Source of the DNA: Tubulanus polymorphus
Lineage: Eukaryota > Nemertea > Palaeonemertea > Tubulaniformes > Tubulanidae
NCBI RefSeq assembly: GCF_964204645.1
Contig: NC_134034.1
Location: 7,251,414-7,315,413 of the forward strand
Direction of reading: 5' to 3'
DNA: 64,000 bases
Under the pieces are notes generated by a model. The model was not told the origin of the DNA and made no database searches. It saw only the letters and a list, made by a program, of their open reading frames with translations. The position numbers and the translations under genes were made by a program. Below are positions 1-11,040 of the stretch, one piece after another. The stretch's first letter is position 1. Every line of letters begins with the position of its first letter.

Positions 1-27
1 AACTATGTTTTTGGTTTGTTTGGGTGA

Positions 28-55
28 GTAAGGTAACGTGGGGTGACTTGGCCAT
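28..55 (+). repeat. left terminal inverted repeat of pogo-like element
   Basis: Reverse complement of 4217-4244 over 28 bases without a mismatch. Confidence 0.85.
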
Positions 56-1067
56 ATGTCTTTAAAATCAGATATTCTTAATCACTTGATTGCATAATCA
101 TTCCCCCAATTATTATGTTTGATAGTATGGACCATAGGTTATCTTGTACCTGTCATTAGTTAGCCAAAGTGCTATGGATGATTTGTATAATCAGGAGTAA
201 ACGGGAATTATTGTGTGACCAAGTCACCCCATACAACATGGGTGACTTGGTCAGTGCATGGGGTGAATTGGTCATATTAGCTATAATACATGTATATGAC
301 AACCCATGGCCCTACCCTCAGGAGAAGTTTTATTCTGACCGGTGTAAAATGTTTTTACCCACCGGTACCTTGGTCAAAAGATAAAAAGGATGGTTTTGCG
401 ATTGCAGAGATCTCCTATAAGCTTAGTAGAAGTGTTCCGCAATTACTTCTGCAATCATAGGTTACTTGTGGACCACTGACCATTATACTGAACAAGATCA
501 TGCTGCGACTAAATTCATTGTTGTTAATGACTAGTAGGCTTGGGTAGTAAATGGGTCTGTTTCTGGATCCCTTGATTAGACAGTCACATGCAGAAAATCC
601 TGTTTTCCGATATAATACAACGGTATGCTAGAATAAAAACGCTACAAATAGGGTGTAATGTTTGTGGTGTTTTCATTCTAGCATAATAACTTCAGGAAAC
701 CTTGATAACTCTGACGTTACAGGGTTAAATCCCATGCTCTATAAAAACCATAGTCTGAACTGAAAATGACTCTCTCTTGAATAAAAGTAATGAAGGCTGA
801 TGGAATGTAATCTTTCAAACAGAACCTTGCTATATTTTTTTATATCTGACAGAATACCTCATAAATCTATGCTATATACATGCATTATCAACTTTTCACA
901 TAAGTACAGTTGTGTGTTATGCCAGAATTTATTCAAATCTATTCATAGACAATCTTATTCAAGAACACTAAACAATCAAATTTTAGTAAAATTCTAACGA
1001 TCAACAAAACATGAATAACGGCAACTAATTGCTATATAACGATAAAACACAAGTACGTAGAACAATA

Positions 1068-3173
1068 TTATTCACCATACTCATCACACCATTTCGAAAA
1101 ACATTTCTCTATGAGGGCCAGCTTTTCTGATGTCACACCTACAAATCGTGAACCAACATTGATGATATCTGACTCAGAGATGGAACAGAGAATATCTTCC
1201 TTACAGGTTTCCAGAATATCATCCTTAGGTGGTGACGAGAACCTATTCACCCCATGCCATCGTTTATACTTTAAGAATACAGTTGGAGAAATTGCTGGAC
1301 TTGATTTCAACACTGTCGTGACATACCACTTTTGATTATAGACTGCAATAACAAATTTTCCAATTTCATACTCTCTAGCTATCATGTTCTCCATTTGGCC
1401 AATCATATCGCTATCATTTTCCAGTTGACCGATGTCGTCATCACTATCATCATCAATTTCCGGTTCTTCTTCATAACCATCTTCAGAATCAGACACATTT
1501 TCCTTGTTTCCGTTCACTTTTTTTCTTATTTTTGAGTTTGGTTTCTTTTTTTTAGCTCTCTTCTGTTCTTTCTTTTGTTCTTCCTGTTCGAGCCGCTCAA
1601 CAACGTCATTTACTGTGAGACATTCAGCAAATTTCCTGTCTAGTCTTTTTCTCTTCTTCGGAGGCTCAGGAGCAGAATACTTGAAATGATCAAGCAATGC
1701 CTTCTCAAGACTAGATTTTGGACTGAGGACATCAGAGTTTTGCGATCTTTCCGGACGAGGGGTGATGACGTTGCTACCAGGTGGCTTACTATGGACTTCA
1801 GCAGTTACAGTGATTGTACTTGGGCCTTCTCTGAATTGTGTACTCGAGCGTAGAAGGTCTCTCGGTTGAACGGATATATTCTCACGGGATCTTGAGGCAT
1901 CAGTTCTGGTTATCTCGTTGTCGTTAGTTACAGTTTCAGTGGGAGTTTCAGGCAAAGCGCAAGATGTCTTGAGTAGTTCATCGCCTATCTTGGTTTTATC
2001 AAGCGGGTATATTCCACATTTCTCAAATGCGTTGATTGCATTCATTCGCGACATACAACTAGATTGGTGGACTTTATTCAGGAGGGAAGGGAATGTAGCT
2101 TTATCTACAGATTTAAACCTAGTTGATACGTAGTGTTCATTTAGAACCTTCCGCCAACTTTGTTTTAGCGCCTTATATACCCCTACATCAAGTGGTTGAA
2201 GAATACTACTAGTGTGCGCTGGTATGCAAAAGATGATCACATCATTCTGCATAGCCAGGTTCAGCACATCCAAATTGATGTGAGAATTGTGTCCATCATA
2301 TAACAGTAACTTTTTTCCAGGTATGGTTTTGGTCTCTTCTAGAAAAACTTTCTTAAACCATTCAGAAAATTGAGGAGTTTCCATCCATCCAGAGTCTGAT
2401 ACGTTATATCTCGCTCGCTCAGGCCCACCAGTGCACCAAGACTCATACAAGTTCTTTGCTTTGTAGACAACATAAGGTGCTAGAAAATTACCATCAGCAG
2501 AACAACATTCAACAACTGTGTACATAGTTTTGGTACTAGAACCAACCGTTACGTGTGGGTTTTTATCACCTCGTCGACATAGGACTTTTTTCGAGCCAAT
2601 GTCAGTTTGAAAGCCTGTTTCATCCATATTGAAGATATGACCTGGACTATGCAGCAGCTGGTTTTCATCTAACAGTTTTTCTAATTTCATAAAGAAATCA
2701 TCCACTATTTTCTGAGAACATGCTTCGGCACGATTGAGAGGGAAATTCTGTGCAATCCGACGCGATATTTTAGACTTATGGCGCTCTTCAAATAGTCTCA
2801 TCCAATCCAACCCTGGTAGATCGCCTTTAAATTGGTTTTTTCTTCCTAGGCCTCTTATAAAATCTCTCACGATCAATCTTATATCATTGCGATCTAAACC
2901 AAAGCCCCAATCGCTGAGGATTTGCAACGAATGAACAACCAACTCCTCTTCTTCCGCTGTGAGAACTGTCTGTCCTCCTGGTTTTTTTATTTCTTCGCCA
3001 CGTCTGTATGCCTCCAGATGTCTACGTAAAGAAGTACGACTAACATGGAATAATTCTGCTGCTTTCTTTTTTGAGAGACCATCTTCGCAGGCTTGAATGG
3101 CCGCCTGCATATCACCAGCATCATAGCAATTGTATGGGCGCCCACCAACTTTTTTAACATAATCTCGTGGCAT
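1068..3173 (-). CDS. pogo/Jerky-like DDE transposase, intact 701 aa
   Basis: Cut-and-paste transposase acting in the nucleus on the flanking inverted repeats. Residues about 15-60 form a Psq-type helix-turn-helix, about 65-170 a CENPB-type second DNA-binding domain. The DDE_1 catalytic core follows: NMDETGF (Asp184), LLYDGHNSHIN (Asp293) and ILQPLDVGVYK (Asp329), the order and spacing of the pogo branch of Tc1/mariner. After residue 430 comes a low-complexity Lys- and Asp/Glu-rich linker and a C-terminal module of about 110 residues that I do not recognise. The frame is open throughout, so the copy may be young, or retained. The ATG at 3173 is followed at once by the conserved N-terminal helix. 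The intact frame contrasts with almost every other transposon gene in this window. Confidence 0.88.
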   Translation of the reverse strand: MPRDYVKKVGGRPYNCYDAGDMQAAIQACEDGLSKKKAAELFHVSRTSLRRHLEAYRRGEEIKKPGGQTVLTAEEEELVVHSLQILSDWGFGLDRNDIRLIVRDFIRGLGRKNQFKGDLPGLDWMRLFEERHKSKISRRIAQNFPLNRAEACSQKIVDDFFMKLEKLLDENQLLHSPGHIFNMDETGFQTDIGSKKVLCRRGDKNPHVTVGSSTKTMYTVVECCSADGNFLAPYVVYKAKNLYESWCTGGPERARYNVSDSGWMETPQFSEWFKKVFLEETKTIPGKKLLLYDGHNSHINLDVLNLAMQNDVIIFCIPAHTSSILQPLDVGVYKALKQSWRKVLNEHYVSTRFKSVDKATFPSLLNKVHQSSCMSRMNAINAFEKCGIYPLDKTKIGDELLKTSCALPETPTETVTNDNEITRTDASRSRENISVQPRDLLRSSTQFREGPSTITVTAEVHSKPPGSNVITPRPERSQNSDVLSPKSSLEKALLDHFKYSAPEPPKKRKRLDRKFAECLTVNDVVERLEQEEQKKEQKRAKKKKPNSKIRKKVNGNKENVSDSEDGYEEEPEIDDDSDDDIGQLENDSDMIGQMENMIAREYEIGKFVIAVYNQKWYVTTVLKSSPAISPTVFLKYKRWHGVNRFSSPPKDDILETCKEDILCSISESDIINVGSRFVGVTSEKLALIEKCFSKWCDEYGE

Positions 3174-3279
3174 CCCTGAAAATAAAGACGAAAAATACTT
3201 AGATAATAAGGTATTTTGAATGTAGGTAATAATCCCACCGGTAAATATCCCCCCGGTAAAAATCCGACATGGGAAAAAT

Positions 3280-3297
3280 CCCCCCCCCCCCCCCCCC
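3280..3297 (+). repeat. C18 homopolymer with short CCCCCCGG neighbours
   Basis: Eighteen consecutive C. A matching G11 run lies at 3637-3647, both upstream of the transposase start. These are fragile tracts and could be sequencing-length artefacts. Confidence 0.9.
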
Positions 3298-4216
3298 AGA
3301 TCAGTTTTCTATCAAACTTAAGTATAAAACCTAAATTAAAACAGATAATAGTTTTTACAATACTACTTAGGGTACGTAGATATTTCACCATTACAAACTA
3401 GATTTCTTTATAGAAATTATCAAAACTACGATAATGTGATTTTTATGCATGTTGGTAGCTAAAAGTCACAGAATAATGTCATTTCTATGCACGTAGCTTG
3501 GTAAAAGTCACAGATTATCCAAGGTGAATATTGTGAAAAACGCCATGGAAAATGTGAAATTTTTGAAAACTATTCAAGTTTTTCAACATAAGAATATAGA
3601 AGTATTTTTATTGAATTTTGCTGTGAAATCAAATTTGGGGGGGGGGGTTACCTGTTTACCTGTTACCAGGTATTGTACTACAAAAACAAATTTGTGATAG
3701 TATACAGTAGGCTAGATCCCAGTAGACCTACCGATGATTGCACCTTATCAGCTTATAAGGTTTAGCACATCAGTTATTATCCAAGAGTTTATACATAGAC
3801 CACTTGTTATATAGGTACAAGCGTGGGGTGACATGGCCACCGTGACCAAGTCACCCCAAAACAAGTAATTTCTTGATTACATTAAAGTATAAAATACCTT
3901 GCAGAAGATTCAATTTCTAAATTATACGTCACTAACTAACTAATTATAATGACACATAACAATTCAGTTCCAGTGCTCATGATTACAAGTTTTTCCTACC
4001 TTAATTCCTTGACTTCACAGCGTGAGTTTGCAGTCCGCCATTTTGAATATCTTCAAGTCACATGACTGGTCATGTGACTTCTTGACAATTATCAATTTAT
4101 AATACAGTACGATCATGACAATAAAACTATATCACAAAGAAAATAATAAGCACAGTTTGATTTTTTGGGTCGTGCCTTCTTAATTTTTTATTGATTATGG
4201 TGGCCAAATCACCCCA

Positions 4217-4244
4217 ATGGCCAAGTCACCCCACGTTACCTTAC
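4217..4244 (-). repeat. right terminal inverted repeat of pogo-like element
   Basis: Reverse complement of 28-55. A further degenerate copy of the GGTGACTTGG word lies just inside it at about 4198-4212. Confidence 0.85.
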
Positions 4245-4249
4245 TGGGT

Positions 4250-4475
4250 ACCTACTCTGGAAATGGAAACATAGTGCATGCCATGTGTGAATGGTGAATT
4301 CCGGAAGTCCAGTCCAATGTATCTGAATGTTTGGCCCTGTGCTTTGTTAACTGCATGTCATGGCAAAACAGGGGCGTAACTGCAATTACTCTTCCATACC
4401 TTTCAATCCGAAAACAATAACAGATCAGGCTATTAAATCTCGGTGATTCTTAGAAGAATGGATTGGCATGCTTTT
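4250..4475 (-). pseudogene. Helitron (Pif1-type) helicase C-terminal fragment
   Basis: The minus strand encodes, with one 1-base frameshift near 4352, the C-terminal helicase motifs of Helitron RepHel proteins: CFAMT, then VNKAQGQTF, then THGMHYVSISRV. This is the signature of Pif1-family motifs V/VI. The reading stops at the pogo-like element; bases 1-27 on the other side of that element continue plausibly as PNKPKT, the usual position of a conserved Pro-Asn after SRVG. It is a relic with no Rep domain in the window. Confidence 0.75.
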
Positions 4476-4519
4476 CTTTGGGAAATGGCACTGTGGTGAG
4501 CTCGAATACATACAGTCTC

Positions 4520-4690
4520 CAATATTAGATTCCAGGCAGAGAGAGGAGGTCACCCGGAGTCTCTGTAGTCAAAAGCCAAGCAACAGCTGATGCTCACCCC
4601 ATCGCAGTAATCTCCACTACATGTATTAGATCCCCAGAATTGTAGGCAGAGAGATGAATTGAGGTCACCCGCGTCTCTGTAGTCAAGCAC
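4520..4690 (+). repeat. two-copy direct repeat of about 55 bp
   Basis: GAGGTCACCCG followed by GTCTCTGTAGTCAA occurs at about 4547-4574 and 4651-4686, preceded both times by ATTAGAT..C and GGCAGAGAGA. No gene is evident in 4476-4904. Confidence 0.6.
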
Positions 4691-4904
4691 ACTATAGAAA
4701 AACCGACGCTCAAATGTTTGTATTGATAATCGCGCGCAGTGACGTCACGCGGAGCGTCCAAACTTAAATGGTCCAAAAGTATACCTAAACTTTATTGTAT
4801 CGGCACGAAATCGATTCTAAAACACAGATCAGACCACCCTCTTTCAATCCATACCACTCAACGCGTAATCGAAGCCACACGAACGGAGATTACGCGTTAC
4901 AAAG

Positions 4905-6243
4905 TTAAGACGCCTTGCCGCTTATAGTATAGATTATTCCCTTCATAGACCACGTTTTATCGGTGTCTAGTTTCACTCTGACGGTTTGACCTGGTTTAAG
5001 TGCTTCAAGTTCTTGAACACCGTAATGTCTATTGTATGAATGCGTCATATTCTGTTTGTATTTAGTATCAACGCGTTTCACTTTTCCTAATTTTGGCCAA
5101 TGCGGTTTTAGTTCTGATTTACTGATAGGTAACCTAGTACGAGTGTTCCTACCGAAGAGAAGCTGTGCTGGACTATAGCCAGTAGCTGCAAGAGGTGTCG
5201 ATCTGTACGACAAGAGAGCAAGATGTGGATCTTTTTGTCTTAATATCTTCTTAGCAGTTTGTACGGCTCTCTCCGCCGCACCATTTGACTGAGGGTATCT
5301 GGGACTCGACGTGAGAAGTTCAAGGAATTCGTGAATTGTTTAAACTCGGTGCTCATAAACTGACTACCGTTATCAATAAATAAACGTTGAGGGATGCCAT
5401 GACCCGAGAACACTGAGTTAAGTTTATCAATTACAGATGCTGCGGATGGTAACTTTTGACCCATTCTCATTATTTCCACATAGCGAGAAAAGTAATCAAC
5501 GATAATCAAATAGTGGTATTTATCATATTCACATAAGTCAGCGCCTATATGTATCCAGGGACCAGATGGCAACCCGGTGGATATCAAAGGTTCTTTCCTT
5601 TGGGCTGGAGAATTCTCATTACACAGTTGGCATTTACCCACTAGTTCCGCTATTTTATGACTGATGTGAGGCCACCAAACACTGAGTTTCCCGCGATTTC
5701 GGCATTTAGTTATGCCCATGTGGCCGTCATGAATTTTGTCAAGCATTTCTTCGCGCATATTATCCGGGACCAGGAATTTGTTACCATGTAAGATTAAACC
5801 TTGATACTCGCTTAGTGAACCAGGCTCACTAAAATACGGAACAAATTCTTTCGGAATATCTCTAGGATGACGTGGCCAACCGTCAATAATAAATTTTCGT
5901 AACGCAATGAGGGTTTTGTCAATTTTCGATTGCTCGCGTAGTCTGTTAGTTATTGTTATTCTGCCTATGGCTGAGATGTGAGCGGTAACACAATTTTCCC
6001 GCTCATGATCACTCTCATCAAAGTTATTCTGTAGTGGCGCCCTCGACAATGGTTCCGACACTGCCATTTCTTTGCCTGGCACATACGTTGCATTCTTTTT
6101 AACTCTTTGACCGTTTTATCCACCAAAGGTAAGGGAATCCGCCTGGGACATTTAACGCTGTATGGAGTCACATTTTCATCAACCTTGATATTGACTGGGT
6201 CGCCCTTTAATAATCCCAGTTCTCCAAAAAACATCATCATCAA
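4905..6243 (-). pseudogene. Gypsy RT start fused to RNase H end and integrase
   Basis: The segment starts with the RT entry region (GLLKGDPVNIK ... RIPLPLVDKTV), then jumps near 6105 to the end of RNase H (PGKEMAVSEPLSRAP). Integrase follows: an HHCC zinc domain (HDGHMGITKC ... CQLC), a catalytic core with GADLCEYDKY and LFIDNGSQF, and the third acidic residue in SNGAAERAVQTAKK. A frameshift near 5320 separates the core from the C-terminal part, which keeps YRSTPLAATGYSPAQLLFGR. The element cannot reverse transcribe. Confidence 0.75.
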
Positions 6244-7477
6244 TTCGGAGCTTTTTCTTAATAGAAAACATACGTTTTATCAGACCCATGGACTCTGCAG
6301 CCCCACGACCTAACAAATTGTCACACTCTTCTTTAACAACATGTATTTTAATTTTGTGTGATCTAGTTTCATCATTTACCACGTTAATACTTGTATAGAA
6401 ATAACCTATGTTATGCAGCTTACCACCAGGACTAGTTAACCTTATTTTAGGTTTACAAAGTTTCGGACTCTTTTCAATTTTATCATACTGAGTCTTACTA
6501 ATCACCGTGCAATCAGCACCTGTGTCTATCTTGAAGTTAACCATAGTACTTACAATGTTAGTCCGTAATCTCCATTCCGGTGATTTCTCCGTGTCGCCAT
6601 TAGAGATATTATCGGCACGTATCGTGTCCATGAAAAAGTTAGAACTTTCACTGGAGTCACTCTCGTAACAGTCATCTTCATCATATTCCCGAATAAAACT
6701 TATGTTTTTCGTATTGCAACACCTCGCGAAGTGATTTAGTTTTTGACACTTACTACAGTTCTGACCGTACGCTGGACATTGTCCTTTCCTGTGAGATCTA
6801 TCGCAATATCGGCACTTTCCCGCAATATCTCGAAAGTCTCTTCTTTGATTCGGGTTCCCTGCATTACCCTTAATCCGTTGATCGTAATTCCTCGCACTAT
6901 TATTCGTAATCGCTCTATCTCTGCATCCTCTCTGTCCCTGTGTTCGGAACCGTTGTCTACCCCGGATACTATCCACCGTCGACGCTGTCGACGCTTCCTC
7001 TTTTCTGTTCTGTTCTTTTACTAGTTCTGTTTGACGGTATATTTCGATTGCTTTTTCCAATGTCAAGTCGTCGATCATTTGTAACTTGGCAGATATTTGC
7101 TTATCCTGCAAGCCTATCACTAGCTTGTCCCGAATCGTGTCGCTCTTGGCGGGAAAATCATAGTTTTCAGCAAGAGTATACAACGCGCGAACATATTCTT
7201 CAATACTTTCCCCTGACTTCTGCGATCTCTCGTGAAATTTCGATCGCTCGAAAATCACGTTTCGTTTCGGAATGAAATAATTTTCAAATAATTTCACGGT
7301 TTCCTCGTACGTTATGACTACTTTCCCAGCTGTATACGTTTTCTTTTTGAACACGAATTGATAAAACATATTGTCCGCTTCTTCCCCTAAGCAATATAGA
7401 AGGGTATTGATCTGGACCTCATCTGAGTCCTGGGATAGCTTGCTAGCTATCCTGAAAGGGCTAAATCGTTGTTTCAA
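6179..7477 (-). CDS. Gypsy gag-protease polyprotein (truncated)
   Basis: Gag of the K02A2.6-like Gypsy type. Residues about 1-150 are the helical retrotransposon gag domain. Two zinc knuckles follow: CRYCDRSHRKGQCP and CSKCQKLNHFARCC. A retropepsin follows with the active-site triplet in FKIDTGADCTV, then a region ending at RMFSIKKKLRID. In the usual element RT begins next; here the frame ends after a run of out-of-family residues. Roles are RNA packaging and polyprotein cleavage in the cytoplasmic particle. Confidence 0.8.
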   Translation of the reverse strand: MKQRFSPFRIASKLSQDSDEVQINTLLYCLGEEADNMFYQFVFKKKTYTAGKVVITYEETVKLFENYFIPKRNVIFERSKFHERSQKSGESIEEYVRALYTLAENYDFPAKSDTIRDKLVIGLQDKQISAKLQMIDDLTLEKAIEIYRQTELVKEQNRKEEASTASTVDSIRGRQRFRTQGQRGCRDRAITNNSARNYDQRIKGNAGNPNQRRDFRDIAGKCRYCDRSHRKGQCPAYGQNCSKCQKLNHFARCCNTKNISFIREYDEDDCYESDSSESSNFFMDTIRADNISNGDTEKSPEWRLRTNIVSTMVNFKIDTGADCTVISKTQYDKIEKSPKLCKPKIRLTSPGGKLHNIGYFYTSINVVNDETRSHKIKIHVVKEECDNLLGRGAAESMGLIKRMFSIKKKLRIDDDVFWRTGIIKGRPSQYQG

Positions 7478-7491
7478 CCGATGCCACCATG

Positions 7492-7630
7492 TAATGATGG
7501 GAGAGCCTAAGCATCGAAGTTAACAAGACGGCATTTGGCATTAGACTCCTTTATTTAACATATACACATTTTTACAGGATTGTACACGTATAATACAAAA
7601 CAGATGTTGGACATAGCAACAGTTCATCAC
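7492..7630 (-). repeat. candidate short LTR of the Gypsy element
   Basis: The segment begins TGTAATGATGGGAGAGCC and ends near AACAGTTCATCACA on the plus strand, compatible with TG...CA ends. It lies immediately upstream of gag and interrupts a LINE ORF1 frame on its far side. The TGGTGGCA next to it could be a primer-binding site. There is no second copy to compare, so the limits are approximate. Confidence 0.4.
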
Positions 7631-8038
7631 ACGGACGTTGGCTTTCGGAGCCGAATCGATGAGCAATATCTATCTCAATTTCATTTGGACTTAGCTTGTC
7701 TTTTGGGATTTTCATATTTTTGAGTAGAAATTTTCTAACGACTTCTGCACAATTTTTATTTTGATTTTCGGTCACATTACATATCAGCATATTTTTGCGC
7801 ATTAAACGGAATTTAAGATCTGAGTTTTCCTTTCTGAGCTCCACTAGCTCGCGCTCGTTTTTGTTAACTTTGTCGTCCAGAAACATAATCATTTCATATA
7901 GGTCGTCAATGCTTTGGTTAGAACGTGTGCGGCCTGAATATTTCAGTCCGTTCATTGCCTCTGTGTTTAAGTCTACAGATGATTTCAAGTCATTTAACCC
8001 TTTCAGGATGGCGTCTTATTTCGATTCAGTGTCGGACA
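7626..8038 (-). pseudogene. LINE ORF1-like coiled-coil/RRM protein fragment
   Basis: Starts MSDTESK with an immediate in-frame stop, then a heptad-rich coiled coil (YEMIMFLDDKVNKNEREL) and the LINE ORF1 RNA-binding signature MLICNVTE ... CAEVVRKFL ... IDIAHRFG. ORF1 proteins trimerise and coat LINE RNA. The frame is cut at about 7626 by the Gypsy LTR, which supplies unrelated C-terminal residues. No matching ORF2 is adjacent. Confidence 0.6.
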
Positions 8039-8039
8039 T

Positions 8040-8530
8040 TGTAGGCTGTGTCTTTTTATGATCTGGACTGACAGAACTGTTTGGGGATATTATTTCGTCA
8101 ATTCCCCATTTATTCCGTGTAGAAGGTGTATTCATGCGGAACGGCTCTTACCATATACTTCGGGTGTAGCTGTACTTTAGGGGGTTTGCAATAAAGTTAA
8201 TTCACCGTTGACTTTGATTTATCTAAGTCTAATAATCTTTGGCATAATGATATGGATGAGTCAGTTTTAAGCGGAATGGAGCCTCAAACGATGGAGACTC
8301 AAAAACTCACGTTATCCACAGTGGTAGAGCAGGGCGAGAGACTTGATAAATTTTCAGAAACGACGAGTACTCACACCTCGACTGTTTGCTCGTCCGCCAT
8401 ATTTACACCATTGAAATTTCATCTTATCCAAATTTCAATTTACATTTTGTACCATCGACGAGAGAACTAGATGAGCAAGGCTCAGATTTTACCTCAGAGG
8501 ACACTGCTCAGAACCTCTAAAAATTGTACA
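8040..8530. other. no convincing gene
   Basis: AT-rich sequence next to the LINE ORF1 start. A short open frame at 8252-8470 on the plus strand lacks any family signature. It may be LINE 5' leader. Confidence 0.5.
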
Positions 8531-8540
8531 GGATATTTTT

Positions 8541-8570
8541 AGGGTTTTCTGTTATATCACAGAAAACCCT
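8541..8570 (+). repeat. hairpin-led repeat head (copy 1)
   Basis: Perfect 11-bp stem AGGGTTTTCTG / CAGAAAACCCT with an 8-base loop, followed by ATTGATATCTGGTG and a TTATTATTATT run. Structurally matches 9434-9462, 34545-34573 and 63797-63818. Confidence 0.6.
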
Positions 8571-9433
8571 ATTGATATCTGGTGTTTATTATTATTATTT
8601 GACAATTGACAAAACTGCAAAGGCTTTCTTCCCTTAGCGCGGTTTCCGACACAATCCATTTTATTTCATTTAGCTCACTTTGATCTACTGATACTGCATG
8701 GGAATTTTGATAAATCAACGTTACAAAAGCTCTGTCGGGCCGTAAACATCGAAAATTGAGCCCCATTCAATGAGGTGACATGTTTTTTAGAGTCGTCATC
8801 CCGAAATCATCCGCAGGCTGGCCCTCACTTCGATTATCAATTCAAGTGTAAATAAACATTTATTGCCGCAAGCCTTCACATTCAGTCGCGGTCTTCAAAC
8901 AGTAATTTCAACAATTAGCCGTTTTCTTCATCAGTACACGAAGCTATTTACCAGTATATGGACTATTAAGGGAAAAGTCTTAGGACTGAAAAATGGGGAA
9001 AAACAACGTTTACAGTTGTATCAGTCCTTTAGTTAGATATATCGCTGTGCACTGGATTTAATTTATTGACTGTATAGTGTGTGATATCAGTTCGAACTAT
9101 TTCATAACTTAATACGTATTCAATCTGGATTTTACATCTTCGAATCGACCAATGATAATATATATATTAATATCTTTGAATATCGGATGAATAGACTTGT
9201 ATGGTTTCGTTTTTATTCATGACTCGTATCAATTACTATTCGTATAACATAAAATTTTCGTATTGGATTGCTTGATTGGATTTATTCGCTTACACGAACA
9301 AATGACACACAGTATTTAAGTTTGTCAGTATCATATCATATGCCCTGAACTTTCTGGATAAAGGGACATTTATTCCTGATTAGATTCTATCCTAGCCAAA
9401 TTTCCTAATAAAAGCTGCATTCATTACGTTATT

Positions 9434-9462
9434 AGGGTTTCTGCTGCCTCGGCAGAAACCCT
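9434..9462 (+). repeat. hairpin-led repeat head (copy 2)
   Basis: Perfect 11-bp stem AGGGTTTCTGC / GCAGAAACCCT, followed by ATTGGATTCCTGCTG and ATTATTATTTT, the same arrangement as copy 1 in the same orientation. Confidence 0.6.
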
Positions 9463-9479
9463 ATTGGATTCCTGCTGAT

Positions 9480-10618
9480 TATTATTTTAACATATTTTCC
9501 ACTGAGTTTCGTCACATAAAAACCATCTTCCATTAGATTTGACTACTAACAACTTTGAAACGAAATGTTAAACTATGGTAATAATATAACAGTCTCTTTC
9601 TGTGCGTAGTTTCTATATATGTACTGTGCTTCCTATTTTAAACTTGAAGTTACTTAAAGATAGCACCTGTGGAAATAGCAATCATGGCGCGCATACTGGC
9701 GCGAATCTGAAAGTTTGGGACGTCATTTCATAAATAAATAAAGAGGGAAGGCTCCGAGAATATCCAAATCACAGGTTACTGTGAATAACTGGGGTTCGAC
9801 CATTCACAAGTTGAAAATATACTGCCTTGTTTGTGAAGAAAGTTTATTCATACTGTTATTAAAAGCAGTTCCTTTTAAACAACCTATAATAGTATAGTTT
9901 TGTTCGTGGATATCAATACTTCGAAAAATCAACGCGGTTTATTTATTTACTGTACCGGTATGCGTTTTCTTAATTGAATTGAATTGGTCCGGTCCAAAAG
10001 GCGGGCCATACTAGTTAGCGTCAGAAAATGTCAACTTCGGTGATACCTTGTTATCGTCGATATTAAACGGTCTAAAGTCAGTTAATACATCACATACATT
10101 ACAAATTGGAGGTCCCTTGTACATGTACATCACATCGTGACGCAGCGCGGTGGTAATGTCATAGAAGAACAAAGTCAGTTGAAAATACCTACCCACTGCA
10201 CCGATAAAAAATGATTGCTAGCCAGAGACCAGTGACAGTTAGTAATGGGGAGTGATGGTACAGTTCGTGATTATGTTTTTATAATGGTTATTGGACGTCA
10301 ATTTCATATGTGAATTGTTGTCCCCATCTGATCGCTTGACTAGTCAGACTGACTTGTCACTCCTCTACTAATATTAACACTATAAGGCCTTCCCTCCTGC
10401 ATAGTTTATCCTAAAGGCTAAATTCGTGCTTTGGGCCAAATTCGGTTTTCTTATCTAGTCGACTTTTTTTCGGAACTAATAATAACCGAATATGCGCTTA
10501 AACTGTCACTAGGGAATGGTAAAAACACCGTAGCTTCGTTCTTCTCGATGTTATTTCCCCCAAAACCTGGCATATTAATACTTTGCGTGTAGTAGCACAT
10601 GCGCGAAGTAGCACATGT
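9480..10618. other. non-coding AT-rich stretch
   Basis: No ORF, RNA gene or repeat that I can support. Confidence 0.5.
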
Positions 10619-11040
10619 GGGTCAACATGAAAGGCTGAATCGAAGAACATGTCTATCGCACTTTTGAGCCCAAACGTCTACTTTTACTTAGTAGCCACTT
10701 GAGAACAATAAGCAATTAACGATATCAGCTACTTTTCCAGTATTATACATTTCAAAACAGTCACTCTGGAATAGTATTCCTTTCAATTCGGTTGGTTTTC
10801 TACAGTGGCTGTCTACTATTGAAAAGTGACCATTTTGAAACATCTGGAGCAGTAGAGGTGACTGTAAAACCATCCGCCTGTTAACAGTGACTTTGTGATA
10901 GTAACTCCTACCATAGCAGCTACTCTCAAAACGCACCGTTTCTAAAAATCAACTATTGAAAAGTGACCATTTTGAGATGGCATGGTTATTTCCTGTTAAA
11001 AATAGCAGCATCTGTTAAAGATTTGCAGTGATACGTGACA
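10619..11040 (+). repeat. left long terminal inverted repeat
   Basis: Runs from GGGTCAAC to GTGATACGTGACA. It holds two internal copies of a sub-repeat around TATTGAAAAGTGACCATTTTGA (about 10819 and 10952). Confidence 0.75.

Larger units (their letters stand above)
28..4244 (-). mobile_element. pogo/Jerky-type DNA transposon, apparently complete
   Basis: The first and last bases are near-perfect inverted repeats (AGTAAGGTAACGTGGGGTGA onward, about 28 bp). The same GGGGTGACTTGG word recurs inside each end in both orientations (about 225-275, 3825-3855, 4200-4235), as expected for subterminal transposase sites. A single transposase ORF lies between them. The outside sequence on both sides (1-27 and 4250 onward) reads on the minus strand as a Helitron helicase, so the element probably inserted there. 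I see no clean TA target duplication; the left end is slightly diverged. The 5' and 3' untranslated parts (56-1067 and 3174-4216) hold no other gene. Confidence 0.8.
4905..7630 (-). mobile_element. Ty3/Gypsy retrotransposon, internally deleted
   Basis: Minus-strand order is candidate LTR, gag, protease, the first residues of RT, then directly the end of RNase H and integrase. RT and most of RNase H are missing at about 6100-6110. I see no second LTR at the 4.9-kb end. This is a dead, non-autonomous copy. Confidence 0.75.

Noticed and set aside
8252-8470. 72-aa plus-strand ORF
   Set aside because: No homology signature, no splice or promoter support.
10688-10936. 82-aa ORF (minus strand)
   Set aside because: Lies wholly in the long inverted repeat; the other arm has the same sequence with stops.
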